From: Candidatus Heimdallarchaeota archaeon
GTDB taxonomy: Archaea; Asgardarchaeota; Heimdallarchaeia; Heimdallarchaeales; Heimdallarchaeaceae
Assembly (NCBI GenBank): GCA_019057815.1
Contig: JAHLWR010000031.1
Span: 1-32,368 of the forward strand
Length of the DNA stretch: 32,368 nucleotides
Direction of reading: 5' to 3'
Position numbers and translations under genes: made by a program. The notes under the pieces are model-generated. The model saw only the letters and a list, made by a program, of their open reading frames with translations. It was not told the origin of the DNA and searched no databases. Below are positions 23,481 through 32,346 of the stretch, piece after piece; position 1 is the first letter of the stretch, and each line of letters begins with the position of its first letter.

Positions 23481-26400
23481 TTGGTCTTAGGTTGTGGTGT
23501 TGTGGATTTAATTAACTGGAATGAATGGTACAATTCCGAAAAACCTGCTATTGACTTGTTAAAAGAACTTGGTTATACTAACAAGAAGAAAGAAGATCTT
23601 TTAGATTTATCTAACAATGCTGAAAGATCTTCTCTTCGTCAAGTTCTTCTCCTCAAGACCCTTATAAATAAAATTAAGGAGTTCAATCCTTGGATTTCTG
23701 ATTCTAACATTAAGAAAGTCATTCGTGATTTGACAATTGTTCTTTCATCTAGTGAAATCGAAACTAATGAGCAAATTTGGAGATATCTAACCAAGAAAGG
23801 AGAACTTTATGTTGATCAGGATCTTTGTGATGGTAGAGGAAGACGTAAACATTGGGTTAAGCTCATCGAATGGGATAATGCTAATGCTAACGACTTTTTA
23901 GTTACTAATCAATTCAAAGTTAATGCTCCGAAAGGAAATAAGATTCCGGATATTGTTTGTTTTATTAATGGTATTCCTTTAGTCGTTATTGAATGCAAAA
24001 GCCCCACAATCACCAATCCTCTCCAGCAAGCTATACACCAAATCAATGTTTATCAAGAAGTAATTCCAAAACTCTTTCATTTTAATCAGCTCATTATAGT
24101 TACTAGTGGTCAATCTGCTAGATACGGGGTTATTGGAAACTCTTACGAACACTTCAAAGAATGGAAAGAACCTTATCCGATTAATCTTCAACAATTAGAG
24201 TATATTATAAGTAAAACTAATCGAAAATCCTCTGAACCTACTCCTCAAGACATTCTTATTTATAGTTTGTTAGAGAAAAACAACCTCTTAGATATTCTTC
24301 GAAACTTCATCATTTATGAGCGTTATCAAGGTAGAATCGTTAAGAAGGTTGCTCGTTATCAGCAATTTCGAGCTGTTAATAAAACAGTTAAGCGCATTCT
24401 TTCAGAGAAGGCTGTTAAGAGAGGAGGTACCATTTGGCACACTCAAGGATCTGGAAAATCAATAACTATGCTCTTTACTGCAATCAAACTTCGACGAGAA
24501 ACAAGACTCAAGAACCCTCTCATAGCATTTGTTACCGATAGAGTAGACCTAGTAGAACAGCTAAATGGTACATTTGAAAACTGTGGTTTTACTAATCCTG
24601 AAAAGGCAAAGAACACTGAAGATTTGAAAGTTTGGATCAAAACTGGTCAAGGTGTGACAGTTTTCACAACTATCCAGAAATTCCGAACTAAAGATGCTGA
24701 TACTAGAACAGGTATTTCTCGTAGTGGGATGAAATATCCAGAACTTAATACAGATGAAAATATCTTTGTTCTTGTTGATGAAGCTCATCGTTCTCAAAAC
24801 AAGATTTTTGCAATGAATATGCGAATAGCAATACCTAATGCCTGTTATATTGCTTATACAGGTACTCCTTTAGCAAAAAATGAGAAAAATAAAACTATTA
24901 CAGTTGGTAAAGGTAAGACTGTACGAAAGTTTGGTTCTTTCATAGATGTTTATAATATTCGTCAATCTGTAGAAGATGAATCAACTGTTCCTATTTTGTA
25001 TGAAAACAGACTACCAGAATTACAAGTTGTTGGGGGATCAATTGATGAAATCTTTAATAGGGTTTTCCATGACAAAAAGCCTGAGGAAAAAGAATTAATC
25101 AAAAAGAAATATGCAACACAAAAAGCCATTTTAGCTGCTCCTGAAAGGACTAAACAGATTGCTTTAGATTTAGTTAAACATTACGAAGAAAGAATCAAAC
25201 CTAATAATTTCAAAGCTCAAATTGTTGTCAATAGCAGAGAATTAGCTGTTATCTATAAGAAGTATTTTGAACAATTTAATGGTCCAGAATCTGTTGTTAT
25301 AATCTCAGCAAATGTTCGTTTTGATCAAGAACTCAAGAGACATGGAGTAGGTTTTGTAACTAATAAAACTGACCAAAGAACCTACATTGATAGATTCAAA
25401 GATCCCGAAGACCCTCTTAGTTTTCTCATTGTATGCGATATGCTCATAACAGGTTTTGATGCTCCAGTTGAACAGGTTATGTATCTTGACAAACCTCTTA
25501 CTGAACACACCCTCCTTCAAGCTATTGCTAGAGTGAATAGAACTTATGAAAACAAAACTCATGGCCTTATTGTTGATTACTGTGGTATATCTCAAAACCT
25601 TGAAGATGCTCTCAAAATCTTTGATGAGCCAGATATAGATGGTATATGGCAATCAGTTGACACTGAGATACCCAGGTTAGAACAATTCCATAAGAAAGTG
25701 ATGGCTTACTTTGAGGGAGTTGACCTTTCTGATTTAGAAGCTTGTGTTTTAGTTTTAGAACCTGAAGATGTGAGGTCCAGTTTTCGTTATGATTTCATTA
25801 AATTCAGTCAAAGCCTAGATATTATTCTTCCTGATTCCAGAGCCCATCCTTTTCTCTATGATCTGAGAGTACTTGGTCTAATTAGCAAAGCTGCACGAAA
25901 TCGCTTTAGAGATGAACAACTGGACATTGTTGGTTGTGGAGCCAAAGTCAAGGATATCATCGACAACCATATTCGTGTGACAGATGTTAGACAACTTGTT
26001 GAACCTCTTCCTATTTTATCTCCCAAATTTGATGAATATGTAAGTAGTCTTAAATCGGACAAAGCAGTAGCAAGCGAGATTGAACATGCGATTCGATATG
26101 AGATTACAATTAAAATACAAGAAGACGAAGTATTCTATACTAGCCTTCAAAAAAGACTAGAGGAGATAGTAGAAGTCTATACTCAAGGACGAATTGTTCT
26201 TGCTGAACAAATTAAACGTTTGAAAGCTTTAGTTGTTGATTTAAGAAAAAGACCAGATATTGCTAAGAATTTAGGTTTAAATATTGCAGAACTTGCTTTT
26301 TTCAACTTGTATAAAGAGATAATGAAAGGATCTGGTGTTGAAGATGATGAAAAAGAACTTATTGAATTTACTTACGAGATTTTAGAAAGCATTGAGCCCT

Positions 26401-26573
26401 ATATTTCAATTGTTGATTGGAACCAGAAACCAGATACAATCAGACAAATAAGAAAAGCGTGTAAAGAAAAATTCATTGAACTCCAAGATATTTATCCAAT
26501 TGATGAAGAAGAATATAATCAACTAGCTCGACAAATAGTAGATTTAGCTAAAGTACACTTTGTTGCTAGTTAA
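23481..26573 (+). CDS. hsdR: Type I restriction endonuclease/translocase subunit
   Basis: The 1030-residue HsdR has an N-terminal PD-(D/E)xK nuclease: KIPDIVCFINGIPLVVIECK with Asp157, Glu171 and Lys173. The superfamily 2 motor has Walker A TQGSGKS (321-327), DEAH (433-436), YTGTPL (motif III) and AIARVNRTY (motif VI). A helical C-terminal region that docks on HsdM completes it. It pumps DNA using ATP and cuts away from the site. The start is a TTG with GAAGG eight bases before it; a GTG at 23502 is the alternative. It lies 96 bases after hsdS with its own leader. Arg is often CGT/CGA here, unlike the AGA-rich hsdM. Confidence 0.95.
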   Translation: MVLGCGVVDLINWNEWYNSEKPAIDLLKELGYTNKKKEDLLDLSNNAERSSLRQVLLLKTLINKIKEFNPWISDSNIKKVIRDLTIVLSSSEIETNEQIWRYLTKKGELYVDQDLCDGRGRRKHWVKLIEWDNANANDFLVTNQFKVNAPKGNKIPDIVCFINGIPLVVIECKSPTITNPLQQAIHQINVYQEVIPKLFHFNQLIIVTSGQSARYGVIGNSYEHFKEWKEPYPINLQQLEYIISKTNRKSSEPTPQDILIYSLLEKNNLLDILRNFIIYERYQGRIVKKVARYQQFRAVNKTVKRILSEKAVKRGGTIWHTQGSGKSITMLFTAIKLRRETRLKNPLIAFVTDRVDLVEQLNGTFENCGFTNPEKAKNTEDLKVWIKTGQGVTVFTTIQKFRTKDADTRTGISRSGMKYPELNTDENIFVLVDEAHRSQNKIFAMNMRIAIPNACYIAYTGTPLAKNEKNKTITVGKGKTVRKFGSFIDVYNIRQSVEDESTVPILYENRLPELQVVGGSIDEIFNRVFHDKKPEEKELIKKKYATQKAILAAPERTKQIALDLVKHYEERIKPNNFKAQIVVNSRELAVIYKKYFEQFNGPESVVIISANVRFDQELKRHGVGFVTNKTDQRTYIDRFKDPEDPLSFLIVCDMLITGFDAPVEQVMYLDKPLTEHTLLQAIARVNRTYENKTHGLIVDYCGISQNLEDALKIFDEPDIDGIWQSVDTEIPRLEQFHKKVMAYFEGVDLSDLEACVLVLEPEDVRSSFRYDFIKFSQSLDIILPDSRAHPFLYDLRVLGLISKAARNRFRDEQLDIVGCGAKVKDIIDNHIRVTDVRQLVEPLPILSPKFDEYVSSLKSDKAVASEIEHAIRYEITIKIQEDEVFYTSLQKRLEEIVEVYTQGRIVLAEQIKRLKALVVDLRKRPDIAKNLGLNIAELAFFNLYKEIMKGSGVEDDEKELIEFTYEILESIEPYISIVDWNQKPDTIRQIRKACKEKFIELQDIYPIDEEEYNQLARQIVDLAKVHFVAS

Positions 26574-26610
26574 TATATGAAACTGTCTATATATTATTTA
26601 GAGGTACATC

Positions 26611-27357
26611 ATGAGCAAAACTACCCCAGAAATCAGTTTTGGTAACATAAGCTTTACTTACTCTATAATTAGAACTGATAGAAAAACAATGGCTATTATA
26701 GTTGAGCCTGATGGCACCATCATTGTAAGAGCTCCTCATGATTTATTTGAAGAAACTATAAAAGAAAAAGTGAAAAAGAAAAGGAAATGGGTTGCTGAAA
26801 AGCTAACTAAAACTGATGAGATTATTAAACCAGTTCCCAAGAAAAGAGAGTTAGTTAGTGGAGAGAAGATTAAATTAAAGGACAAACTAATCAGGTTGAA
26901 AATTCACAAGTATGATAAAAAAAGAACAGTAGTAGAACTTGAAAAAAATATACTTCACATTTATATTAACAAGAATTTAAACGAATTAGAAAGGAAAAAA
27001 GGATTAAAGAAAGCTATTTTGAAATGGTATAAAGAACAGGCTAAGGATATCATTTCTGAAAGAGTTGAAAAATACTCAAAATCCTTTGATACAAAACCAA
27101 ATGGTATTATTATTAGAAGTCAACAACTTAGATGGGGTAGTTGTACGAAGGATAATTTACTAAATTTTAATTGGAGAATAGTAATGGCACCTGTTTCAGC
27201 AATAGATTACGTTGTTGTTCATGAATTGTGTCATCTTAAAGAACTTCTTCATTCTATTGAGTTCTGGAATTTGATTGAGGGACATTTTCCTGAATACAAA
27301 AAATGGAAAGAATGGTTAAGGATAAATGGACTTACACTTGATTTGCGAATTGAATAA
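26611..27357 (+). CDS. YgjP-type (DUF45) zinc metallopeptidase
   Basis: The 248-residue protein carries VVVHELCHLKELLHSIEFW, with HExxH at 204-208 and a further His at 214. SQQLRWGSCTKDNLLNFNWR comes before it, the diagnostic pair of the YgjP-like/WLM-SprT superfamily. The N-terminal beta-rich part (residues 10-60, ending with repeated Lys) is also typical. Members often sit next to hsdR in type I loci. Their role there is not established; a protease that trims HsdR or other proteins at DNA is one idea. GAGGT about seven bases before the ATG supports the start. The 37-base gap to hsdR suggests co-transcription. Confidence 0.88.
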   Translation: MSKTTPEISFGNISFTYSIIRTDRKTMAIIVEPDGTIIVRAPHDLFEETIKEKVKKKRKWVAEKLTKTDEIIKPVPKKRELVSGEKIKLKDKLIRLKIHKYDKKRTVVELEKNILHIYINKNLNELERKKGLKKAILKWYKEQAKDIISERVEKYSKSFDTKPNGIIIRSQQLRWGSCTKDNLLNFNWRIVMAPVSAIDYVVVHELCHLKELLHSIEFWNLIEGHFPEYKKWKEWLRINGLTLDLRIE

Positions 27358-27424
27358 AAAGATAAATTAATCTTTTTTCAAGAAAGTTATTTAAGGAGTT
27401 TTTAATCTATTAGTCAAGAAGTAG

Positions 27425-28303
27425 ATGGATACTGAAATTACTATGGAAAGAGAAAAACAATCTAAGGAAATAATTGAAGAAAGGATAAAGATTCTTAATA
27501 CTGCTCTAAGACTATTAAAAAAATTAAAGAAAGATGGTTTATTTGAAAATGAAATTGCGAAATTTCTAGAAATAACTCAAACAATTGCTCTTATATTAAA
27601 AGACAAAAAAATAGGATCTGGAGACTTCAAACCACCATTTTCTCCTAATGTTTCATCAAGTTATCAGAGAATGGATTTTTTTGCTAATTTTGATTATTTG
27701 CTTAGAACATTTACGGAGAGAGAAGAAGGAAGTTTGTTTGTTAACCAATGTATTTCTGCAATACATGCGGGTATACAATCTTACAATGAAGATTTAGTTA
27801 ACATTCAACGCAGTTTAACTAAAGAAACAGTTACAGAACAAGTACTATTAAATGAAACTGAACCAGAAAATACAGCAAATTATCTTAATAAACTTGAAAT
27901 TCTTTTAGTTAGTATGATATATAATCAGATTATGCTGAATCCAGATCTCTATAAATCAGAATCTCGTCATATTCCTGAACAAAGAAAAAAAGCTGTAAAA
28001 CAGAGGGATAAATTTCATTGTCAAATTTGCAATGAAAAATTTAAAGAAGAAGATTTAGAGGTTGATTACATATATCCTTATGGTTTAGGTGGATCTAATT
28101 TTCCAGCTAACTTAATGGCTTTATGTAAAGAATGTAATCAAAATAAAGGCGTAAGATTGGAGTATATTAAATCCAATGAAGGACGAGAGAAGATTCTGCT
28201 AAATATTCAAGAATTCGTAAGGAATTTACCAATTACATCTAACTTTGCTAAGTGGATAGAAGAAATGAGTAAGTACAGAAAAAAGGATGGAAAGGTCAAG
28301 TAG
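27425..28303 (+). CDS. HNH-type protein with altered catalytic His
   Basis: The protein has 292 residues. The first 180 are helical, charged and unrecognised. The C-terminal part is an HNH fold with zinc ligands CQIC (199-202) and CKEC (234-237). The central motif is VDYIYPYGLGGSNFPANLMALC. In active HNH enzymes the Asp is followed by the general-base His (DH); here it is Tyr215. The Asn of the motif (229) and the N-x-x-K end (CNQNKG) are kept. Either the enzyme is inactive and only binds DNA, or another residue acts as base. It may belong to the RM locus or be a separate defence gene; a second Met at 27443 could also start it. Confidence 0.75.
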   Translation: MDTEITMEREKQSKEIIEERIKILNTALRLLKKLKKDGLFENEIAKFLEITQTIALILKDKKIGSGDFKPPFSPNVSSSYQRMDFFANFDYLLRTFTEREEGSLFVNQCISAIHAGIQSYNEDLVNIQRSLTKETVTEQVLLNETEPENTANYLNKLEILLVSMIYNQIMLNPDLYKSESRHIPEQRKKAVKQRDKFHCQICNEKFKEEDLEVDYIYPYGLGGSNFPANLMALCKECNQNKGVRLEYIKSNEGREKILLNIQEFVRNLPITSNFAKWIEEMSKYRKKDGKVK

Positions 28304-28465
28304 TTTCTAGGTTAAAATTCTTATAGGAATTTCTAAGGATTTTAATATATACTAAGTTTTGTTTAGAACACAAAATTCAATTGAATTGGCTTATTTCTAT
28401 ATTTCATTAGTTAATCTCTATATTGCATTAGCTAGTTTTTAATGATAGGAGCTTTCAGGTATATT

Positions 28466-28474
28466 TTTATAAAT
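28466..28474 (+). promoter_or_regulatory. TATA box of the Pycsar operon
   Basis: TTTATAAAT, within the run ATATTTTTATAAATTTC, lies 58 bases before the ATG at 28524. Transcription would start near 28497 and leave a leader of about 27 bases. The leader carries AAAGGAAG (28507-28514) as ribosome-binding site. The gap of 220 bases after the HNH gene and this promoter mark a new transcription unit. Confidence 0.55.
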
Positions 28475-28523
28475 TTCTTGATTATCATTAAAGGAACATA
28501 AAACTTAAAGGAAGTTGATATTT

Positions 28524-29063
28524 ATGAAATTGGATTTTGCTAAAGAAACTTATAGTAGTGTAAAAAAATTCATAACTCTAGCGGATAATAAAGCGAATAT
28601 TACAATCACGATTCAGAGCCTATTAGTCAGTATTGGGCTTGGTGCTTCCTTATTGGCAAACACAATTCAAAATTTGAAAATACTAGATCAAATGATAGTG
28701 ACAGTTCTATTTATTCTGATTGTTTCAACATTTATTATTTTATCATTTGTCGGAATAGGCTTTTCAATTAGTGTTTATTTTGCAAAGTTGGACAAATCAA
28801 AATTTAATGACACAGATATAAATGGGTCAGTATATTTTGGTGATATAGCTAAAGAGGAAAATTCAGAAGAGTATTATAAGAAAATAAATAACCTTAATGA
28901 GGATACAATAATTAAAAATTATACTGAACAGATCTACATATTGTCTACGATTACGTCAAAAAAAATGAAAAATGCAAATAGATCAATTTTCCTAACTGGG
29001 ATAAATCTAATCTTAACCGTTCTTTTGTTAATCATTAGTGGAGTAATAAACTTCATTGTATAA
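28524..29063 (+). CDS. pycTM: Pycsar membrane effector (PycTM, DUF5706-like)
   Basis: The 179-residue protein begins with an amphipathic stretch ending in ITLADNKANITITIQSLLVS, the D-x-K-A motif leading into the first helix of PycTM effectors. A second helix follows (VTVLFILIVSTFIILSFVGIGF). The soluble part has NGSVYFGDIAK, then EEYYKKI and EQIYILSTITSKKMKNANRS, the usual PycTM order, and a last helix (GINLILTVLLLIISGVINFI). In bacteria, PycTM responds to cCMP or cUMP made on phage infection and disrupts the inner membrane. The ATG at 28524 with AAAGGAAG is chosen over an upstream TTG at 28515. The cyclase gene follows after 14 bases. Confidence 0.82.
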   Translation: MKLDFAKETYSSVKKFITLADNKANITITIQSLLVSIGLGASLLANTIQNLKILDQMIVTVLFILIVSTFIILSFVGIGFSISVYFAKLDKSKFNDTDINGSVYFGDIAKEENSEEYYKKINNLNEDTIIKNYTEQIYILSTITSKKMKNANRSIFLTGINLILTVLLLIISGVINFIV

Positions 29064-29077
29064 GAGGAATGTGAAAA

Positions 29078-29806
29078 ATGGTACATCTTAATACCTTAAA
29101 AAATAAAATTTCAAGTTATCTAAAAGAAAATTACATAATAGAAAGTATTGATTATATTCCAACTGTTTCTAATCTTTCTTATGGAAATAGAGGTAAAATC
29201 CTTGATTTATGCGTTTTCAGTATTGATTTAAGAGATTCTACTAAAATGTTAAAAGAATTAGGAAGAGAGAAAGCGGGTCGAATCCATAAAGCTTTCTTAT
29301 ATGTTGTTGCAGAGATGGTTAAGGATAATGGAGGGAAAATCAGGAAATATACTGGAGATGGGCTTTTAGCTTTTTGGATTGGAAATGATAAAAACAAAAT
29401 TTCAAGTGCTGTAAAAACTGCTATGCAAATCAAGTATTTAGTTACTGTAGATAAATCTCCAATTAAGGAAATGTTTGATGAAAATATAAAACTTGATTTT
29501 GGCATAGGTATAGATATTGGAGAAGTCTATGTATTTAGAGCGGGTATATCTTCATCATATTCAGATGACAGTGACTTAATTTTCATGGGAAACTGTATTA
29601 ATTTTGCTGTATTTATTTCAAATAATATAGGGAGTCCAGAACATATTGAAATTTCAGATTCAACTTATAATATGTTAAATGATAATTTAATATATAGTAA
29701 TAAGAATGATGAGAAAGTTAATATGTGGAAAAGCAATGAAGTTGAGGGAAAAGAAGGAAGAAAACATAAAACAAAAACAATTTCCTGGTATTGGAGTGTA
29801 AGTTGA
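29078..29806 (+). CDS. pycC: Class III nucleotide cyclase, PycC-like
   Basis: The 242-residue protein is a single cyclase homology domain. CVFSIDLRDST holds the first metal Asp (50). GGKIRKYTGDGLLAFW holds the second (Asp94) with the preceding Lys90. FGIGIDIGEVYVFRAG and GNCINFAVFISN follow. In common adenylate cyclases the last motif is N-x-x-x-R; here position 179 is Phe, so the transition-state Arg is missing or elsewhere. There is no sensor or membrane domain, as in PycC. Neighbourhood with PycTM makes a pyrimidine cyclase likely, but cCMP, cUMP or another product cannot be told. GAGGA nine bases before the ATG supports the start. The stop TGA is backed by TAG. Confidence 0.82.
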   Translation: MVHLNTLKNKISSYLKENYIIESIDYIPTVSNLSYGNRGKILDLCVFSIDLRDSTKMLKELGREKAGRIHKAFLYVVAEMVKDNGGKIRKYTGDGLLAFWIGNDKNKISSAVKTAMQIKYLVTVDKSPIKEMFDENIKLDFGIGIDIGEVYVFRAGISSSYSDDSDLIFMGNCINFAVFISNNIGSPEHIEISDSTYNMLNDNLIYSNKNDEKVNMWKSNEVEGKEGRKHKTKTISWYWSVS

Positions 29807-29836
29807 TAGTTATTTGCTAAATAAGGATTAGTTAAA

Positions 29837-31558
29837 ATGAGAATTGTAACTTTGAAATTAAAAAATATCCGCTGTTGGTATGATGAACATATTTTCAACT
29901 TAAACAAATATACTGCTTTTATTGGAGAAAATAGTACGGGAAAATCTGCATTACAAGATGTTATCTATTATGGTTTATTGAATCCCACGATATCAGTAGA
30001 TTTTGTTTCAAGGAACACATACTCAAACTCAAATATATCTCTAAAATTATCTTTCTCGAATAAGGAAATTCAATTTTTTGTTCAAGAACTTCAGAAAGAA
30101 ATTCCTAGAGAGGAAGACTTGACTTATTTATTAAATCGAAATATAGATTTATGGAACCATCTAGTTGTTAAAAGAAAGAAATTAAGTAATGTAGCATTGA
30201 CAGTAAACGAACATCTAGTTTTGTATATTGTGAATCAATATAAATTAGAGGTTGAATCTTATGATCAATATATACGAACTTTAGTTAAAAGAGAAATATC
30301 AACTTACCAGCCTGTAATTGATCATATTGCTTACAATCTTAAACTACAAATACAAAATCATTTGAAAAATTCTATTGTTAGATTGCCTTCCTTACGAAAA
30401 TTATCAAATAGTGAAAGTGTAACGACAAGTGCTAGTTTTTCTACATACCATGACGGTAAGAATTTAAGAGGTCTATTGTTTAACGCAAAAAACTCACGTG
30501 AGATATCATCTAGATATAGATTTGAGATATTTCAGGAAATTGTGCAAAATTGGAGCTTTACACCGGGTAGACCAGAATTATTAGCCAAAACAGCAGAAAA
30601 TGTAGATCTATTTTTTGTAGATCAAAACGAAAATCAGTACAAAATTGAAGAAGTAGGCGATGGAATCAAAGAAGCAGTTATAATTGCAGGAATTAGTATT
30701 TTACAGCCTGACAGAATTATTTTAATTGAGGAGCCAGAGCTACATTTACATCCTAGAGCTCTTAGAGAGTTAAGAGAATTATTAAAACATGAACTTACAG
30801 GACAAGTTATTATTTCTACACACAATCCTGTTTTCGTTAATGAAATTGATGATAATTCTACTATTTTTAAAATTGTGAAGAAAGCTCAAAAATCTAAAGC
30901 TATAGAAATAAAAAACAAGGAAGATTTGCTCAACTTTAGAAGGGAATTTGGATTATTTAATAGTGATTTCCTTTTTGAAGACATTTTAGTTTTCGTTGAA
31001 GGAAAAATCGATGTTCAGGTTTTTAGTAGTTGGTTTGAAATACTTTATCCTGAAGATATGTCTGTTCGTTTCATATCAATGGGAGGTAAAGGAGATGTTT
31101 CTTCGACTATTGCTTTATCTCTTGTTCTTCAACTAGATCAATCTTTTAATTACTTTGTAATTCTTGATAAAGATGAAGAAACAAAGGAAGAGATTGAAAA
31201 CAAAATTATTACTAGTTTAAAGGGAAAAATACCTAAACTATTAGAAGAAATCGGAGAAGAAGTACTTAAAGAGAAAATTATAGTTCTTTCTAGAAAAAAC
31301 TTAGAGGAGTATTTTGATAAAGCAACTAGAATTTTTGCAGAACTATTGAAAATAGATGAAAAGGAAGTAATAGAGTTCTTTGAAAAATCTTCTATGAGCT
31401 TGAATAGAAAACTTAGAAGATTATTTTATAAATATGGTAAGGGTAATTACAAGATTTTCAAGAAATCTAAACATATACCCTTAATCGCTGAAAAGTTGAA
31501 AAAAGAGGATATTAGTGGGGAAATAATAAAAATATTTCAACTTTTCAAGACCAAGTAA
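29837..31558 (+). CDS. OLD-family ATPase with TOPRIM nuclease domain
   Basis: The 573-residue protein has an ABC-type ATPase: Walker A GENSTGKS (30-37), signature-like VGDGIKEA (273-280), Walker B IILIEEPELHLHP (294-306) and the switch ISTHNP. A TOPRIM domain follows, with LVFVEGKIDVQVF (Glu388) and VILDKDEE (Asp444, Asp446). A helical C-terminus ends the protein. OLD nucleases cut or nick DNA. GajA of Gabija has the same size and order, but its partner helicase GajB is not found in this window, so a lone OLD or a new partnership is more likely. It lies 30 bases after the cyclase gene with AAGGAT before the ATG and is probably co-transcribed. Confidence 0.88.
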   Translation: MRIVTLKLKNIRCWYDEHIFNLNKYTAFIGENSTGKSALQDVIYYGLLNPTISVDFVSRNTYSNSNISLKLSFSNKEIQFFVQELQKEIPREEDLTYLLNRNIDLWNHLVVKRKKLSNVALTVNEHLVLYIVNQYKLEVESYDQYIRTLVKREISTYQPVIDHIAYNLKLQIQNHLKNSIVRLPSLRKLSNSESVTTSASFSTYHDGKNLRGLLFNAKNSREISSRYRFEIFQEIVQNWSFTPGRPELLAKTAENVDLFFVDQNENQYKIEEVGDGIKEAVIIAGISILQPDRIILIEEPELHLHPRALRELRELLKHELTGQVIISTHNPVFVNEIDDNSTIFKIVKKAQKSKAIEIKNKEDLLNFRREFGLFNSDFLFEDILVFVEGKIDVQVFSSWFEILYPEDMSVRFISMGGKGDVSSTIALSLVLQLDQSFNYFVILDKDEETKEEIENKIITSLKGKIPKLLEEIGEEVLKEKIIVLSRKNLEEYFDKATRIFAELLKIDEKEVIEFFEKSSMSLNRKLRRLFYKYGKGNYKIFKKSKHIPLIAEKLKKEDISGEIIKIFQLFKTK

Positions 31559-31578
31559 TTAAAAAACCATACATAAAA

Positions 31579-32323
31579 GTGAGAACTTTGAATGAAAAAA
31601 ATGAGACTAAAAAGACTCTAAATGAGAAAAAGAAAGAAATGGAAAAAATATATAGAAAAAGATTTGGGAATACTAGTTATATTTCTCTTCCTACAAAAAC
31701 TCGTGAAAGAATTCTACAGGAAATCGAGCTTGAAAGAACAAAAAATATTCAGTTTATCGACAAGGTTGATAATATTCATTCAAATACTTATGTCGATAAT
31801 ATTTACTATCATTGGCTTAGCTTCTACTTTAATTATAGCTCAGCTTGTTTATCAGCAAGAAGTTTGAATATTATTATACAGGCAATTCTGGACATTTATT
31901 GGTTTTGTAATTGGAATTGTTCTTCTTATGGTTTTTTTCTACATAAAACAGAGGATGGTTCAGAAATCACCAAAACTGCTTCTTTTGGATGAATTAAAAA
32001 AAGATGAAGGCAATCAATCAGCTGTACAAAATGAAGAGATTCTTGTATTATCAATTTTAAATGACATTAGCGAAATAGAAGATATTTCAAAATCAAAAAA
32101 AACTCTGCTTACCGTTCATTTGTTTTTTACTTGTCTTTTTTTCGTTTTAATAATTCTTATTACTTGACTTGCATTTACTGTTGAAGGAGTAGACGTTGAA
32201 TTTTTCTTATGGATTTATATAATTTCTGATGCTTTAAACTTCGTTTTAGTAAGCATTTCCATAATTATTGGGAGTATTTTAGTATTTAGTTTATTATTTG
32301 ATATGCTACCAATTGTTAACTAA
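31579..32323 (+). pseudogene. Broken four-helix membrane protein gene at the operon end
   Basis: A GTG at 31579 opens a charged N-terminus (EKKKEMEKIYRKRFG, then LPTKTRERILQEIELERTKN). Near 31760-31770 the sense shifts by one base to a frame with a membrane helix (MSIIFTIIGLASTLIIAQLV). It then meets a TGA, continues with FWTFIGFVIGIVLLMVFFYI and a charged loop, then LFFTCLFFVLIILIT, a second TGA, and a last helix (FVLVSISIIIGSILVFSLLF) to TAA. Both TGA codons sit where Trp would fit. Assembly error, real decay, or recoding are possible. Adjacent genes use TGG for Trp throughout, which speaks against an altered code. No family is recognised; an effector of the OLD/Pycsar operon is possible. 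Confidence 0.6.
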
Positions 32324-32346
32324 ACCCACCTTGGTAACAGTTTAAA

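Noticed and set aside
29837-31558. Gabija system (GajA)
   Set aside because: Length and domain order fit GajA, but no UvrD-like GajB lies next to it; the following gene is a membrane protein. OLD-type nuclease is the safer name.
31579-32323. Alternative genetic code with TGA as Trp
   Set aside because: Long intact genes in the same island use TGG for Trp and have no internal TGA, and TGA ends the plus-strand mntA by overlap with hepT.
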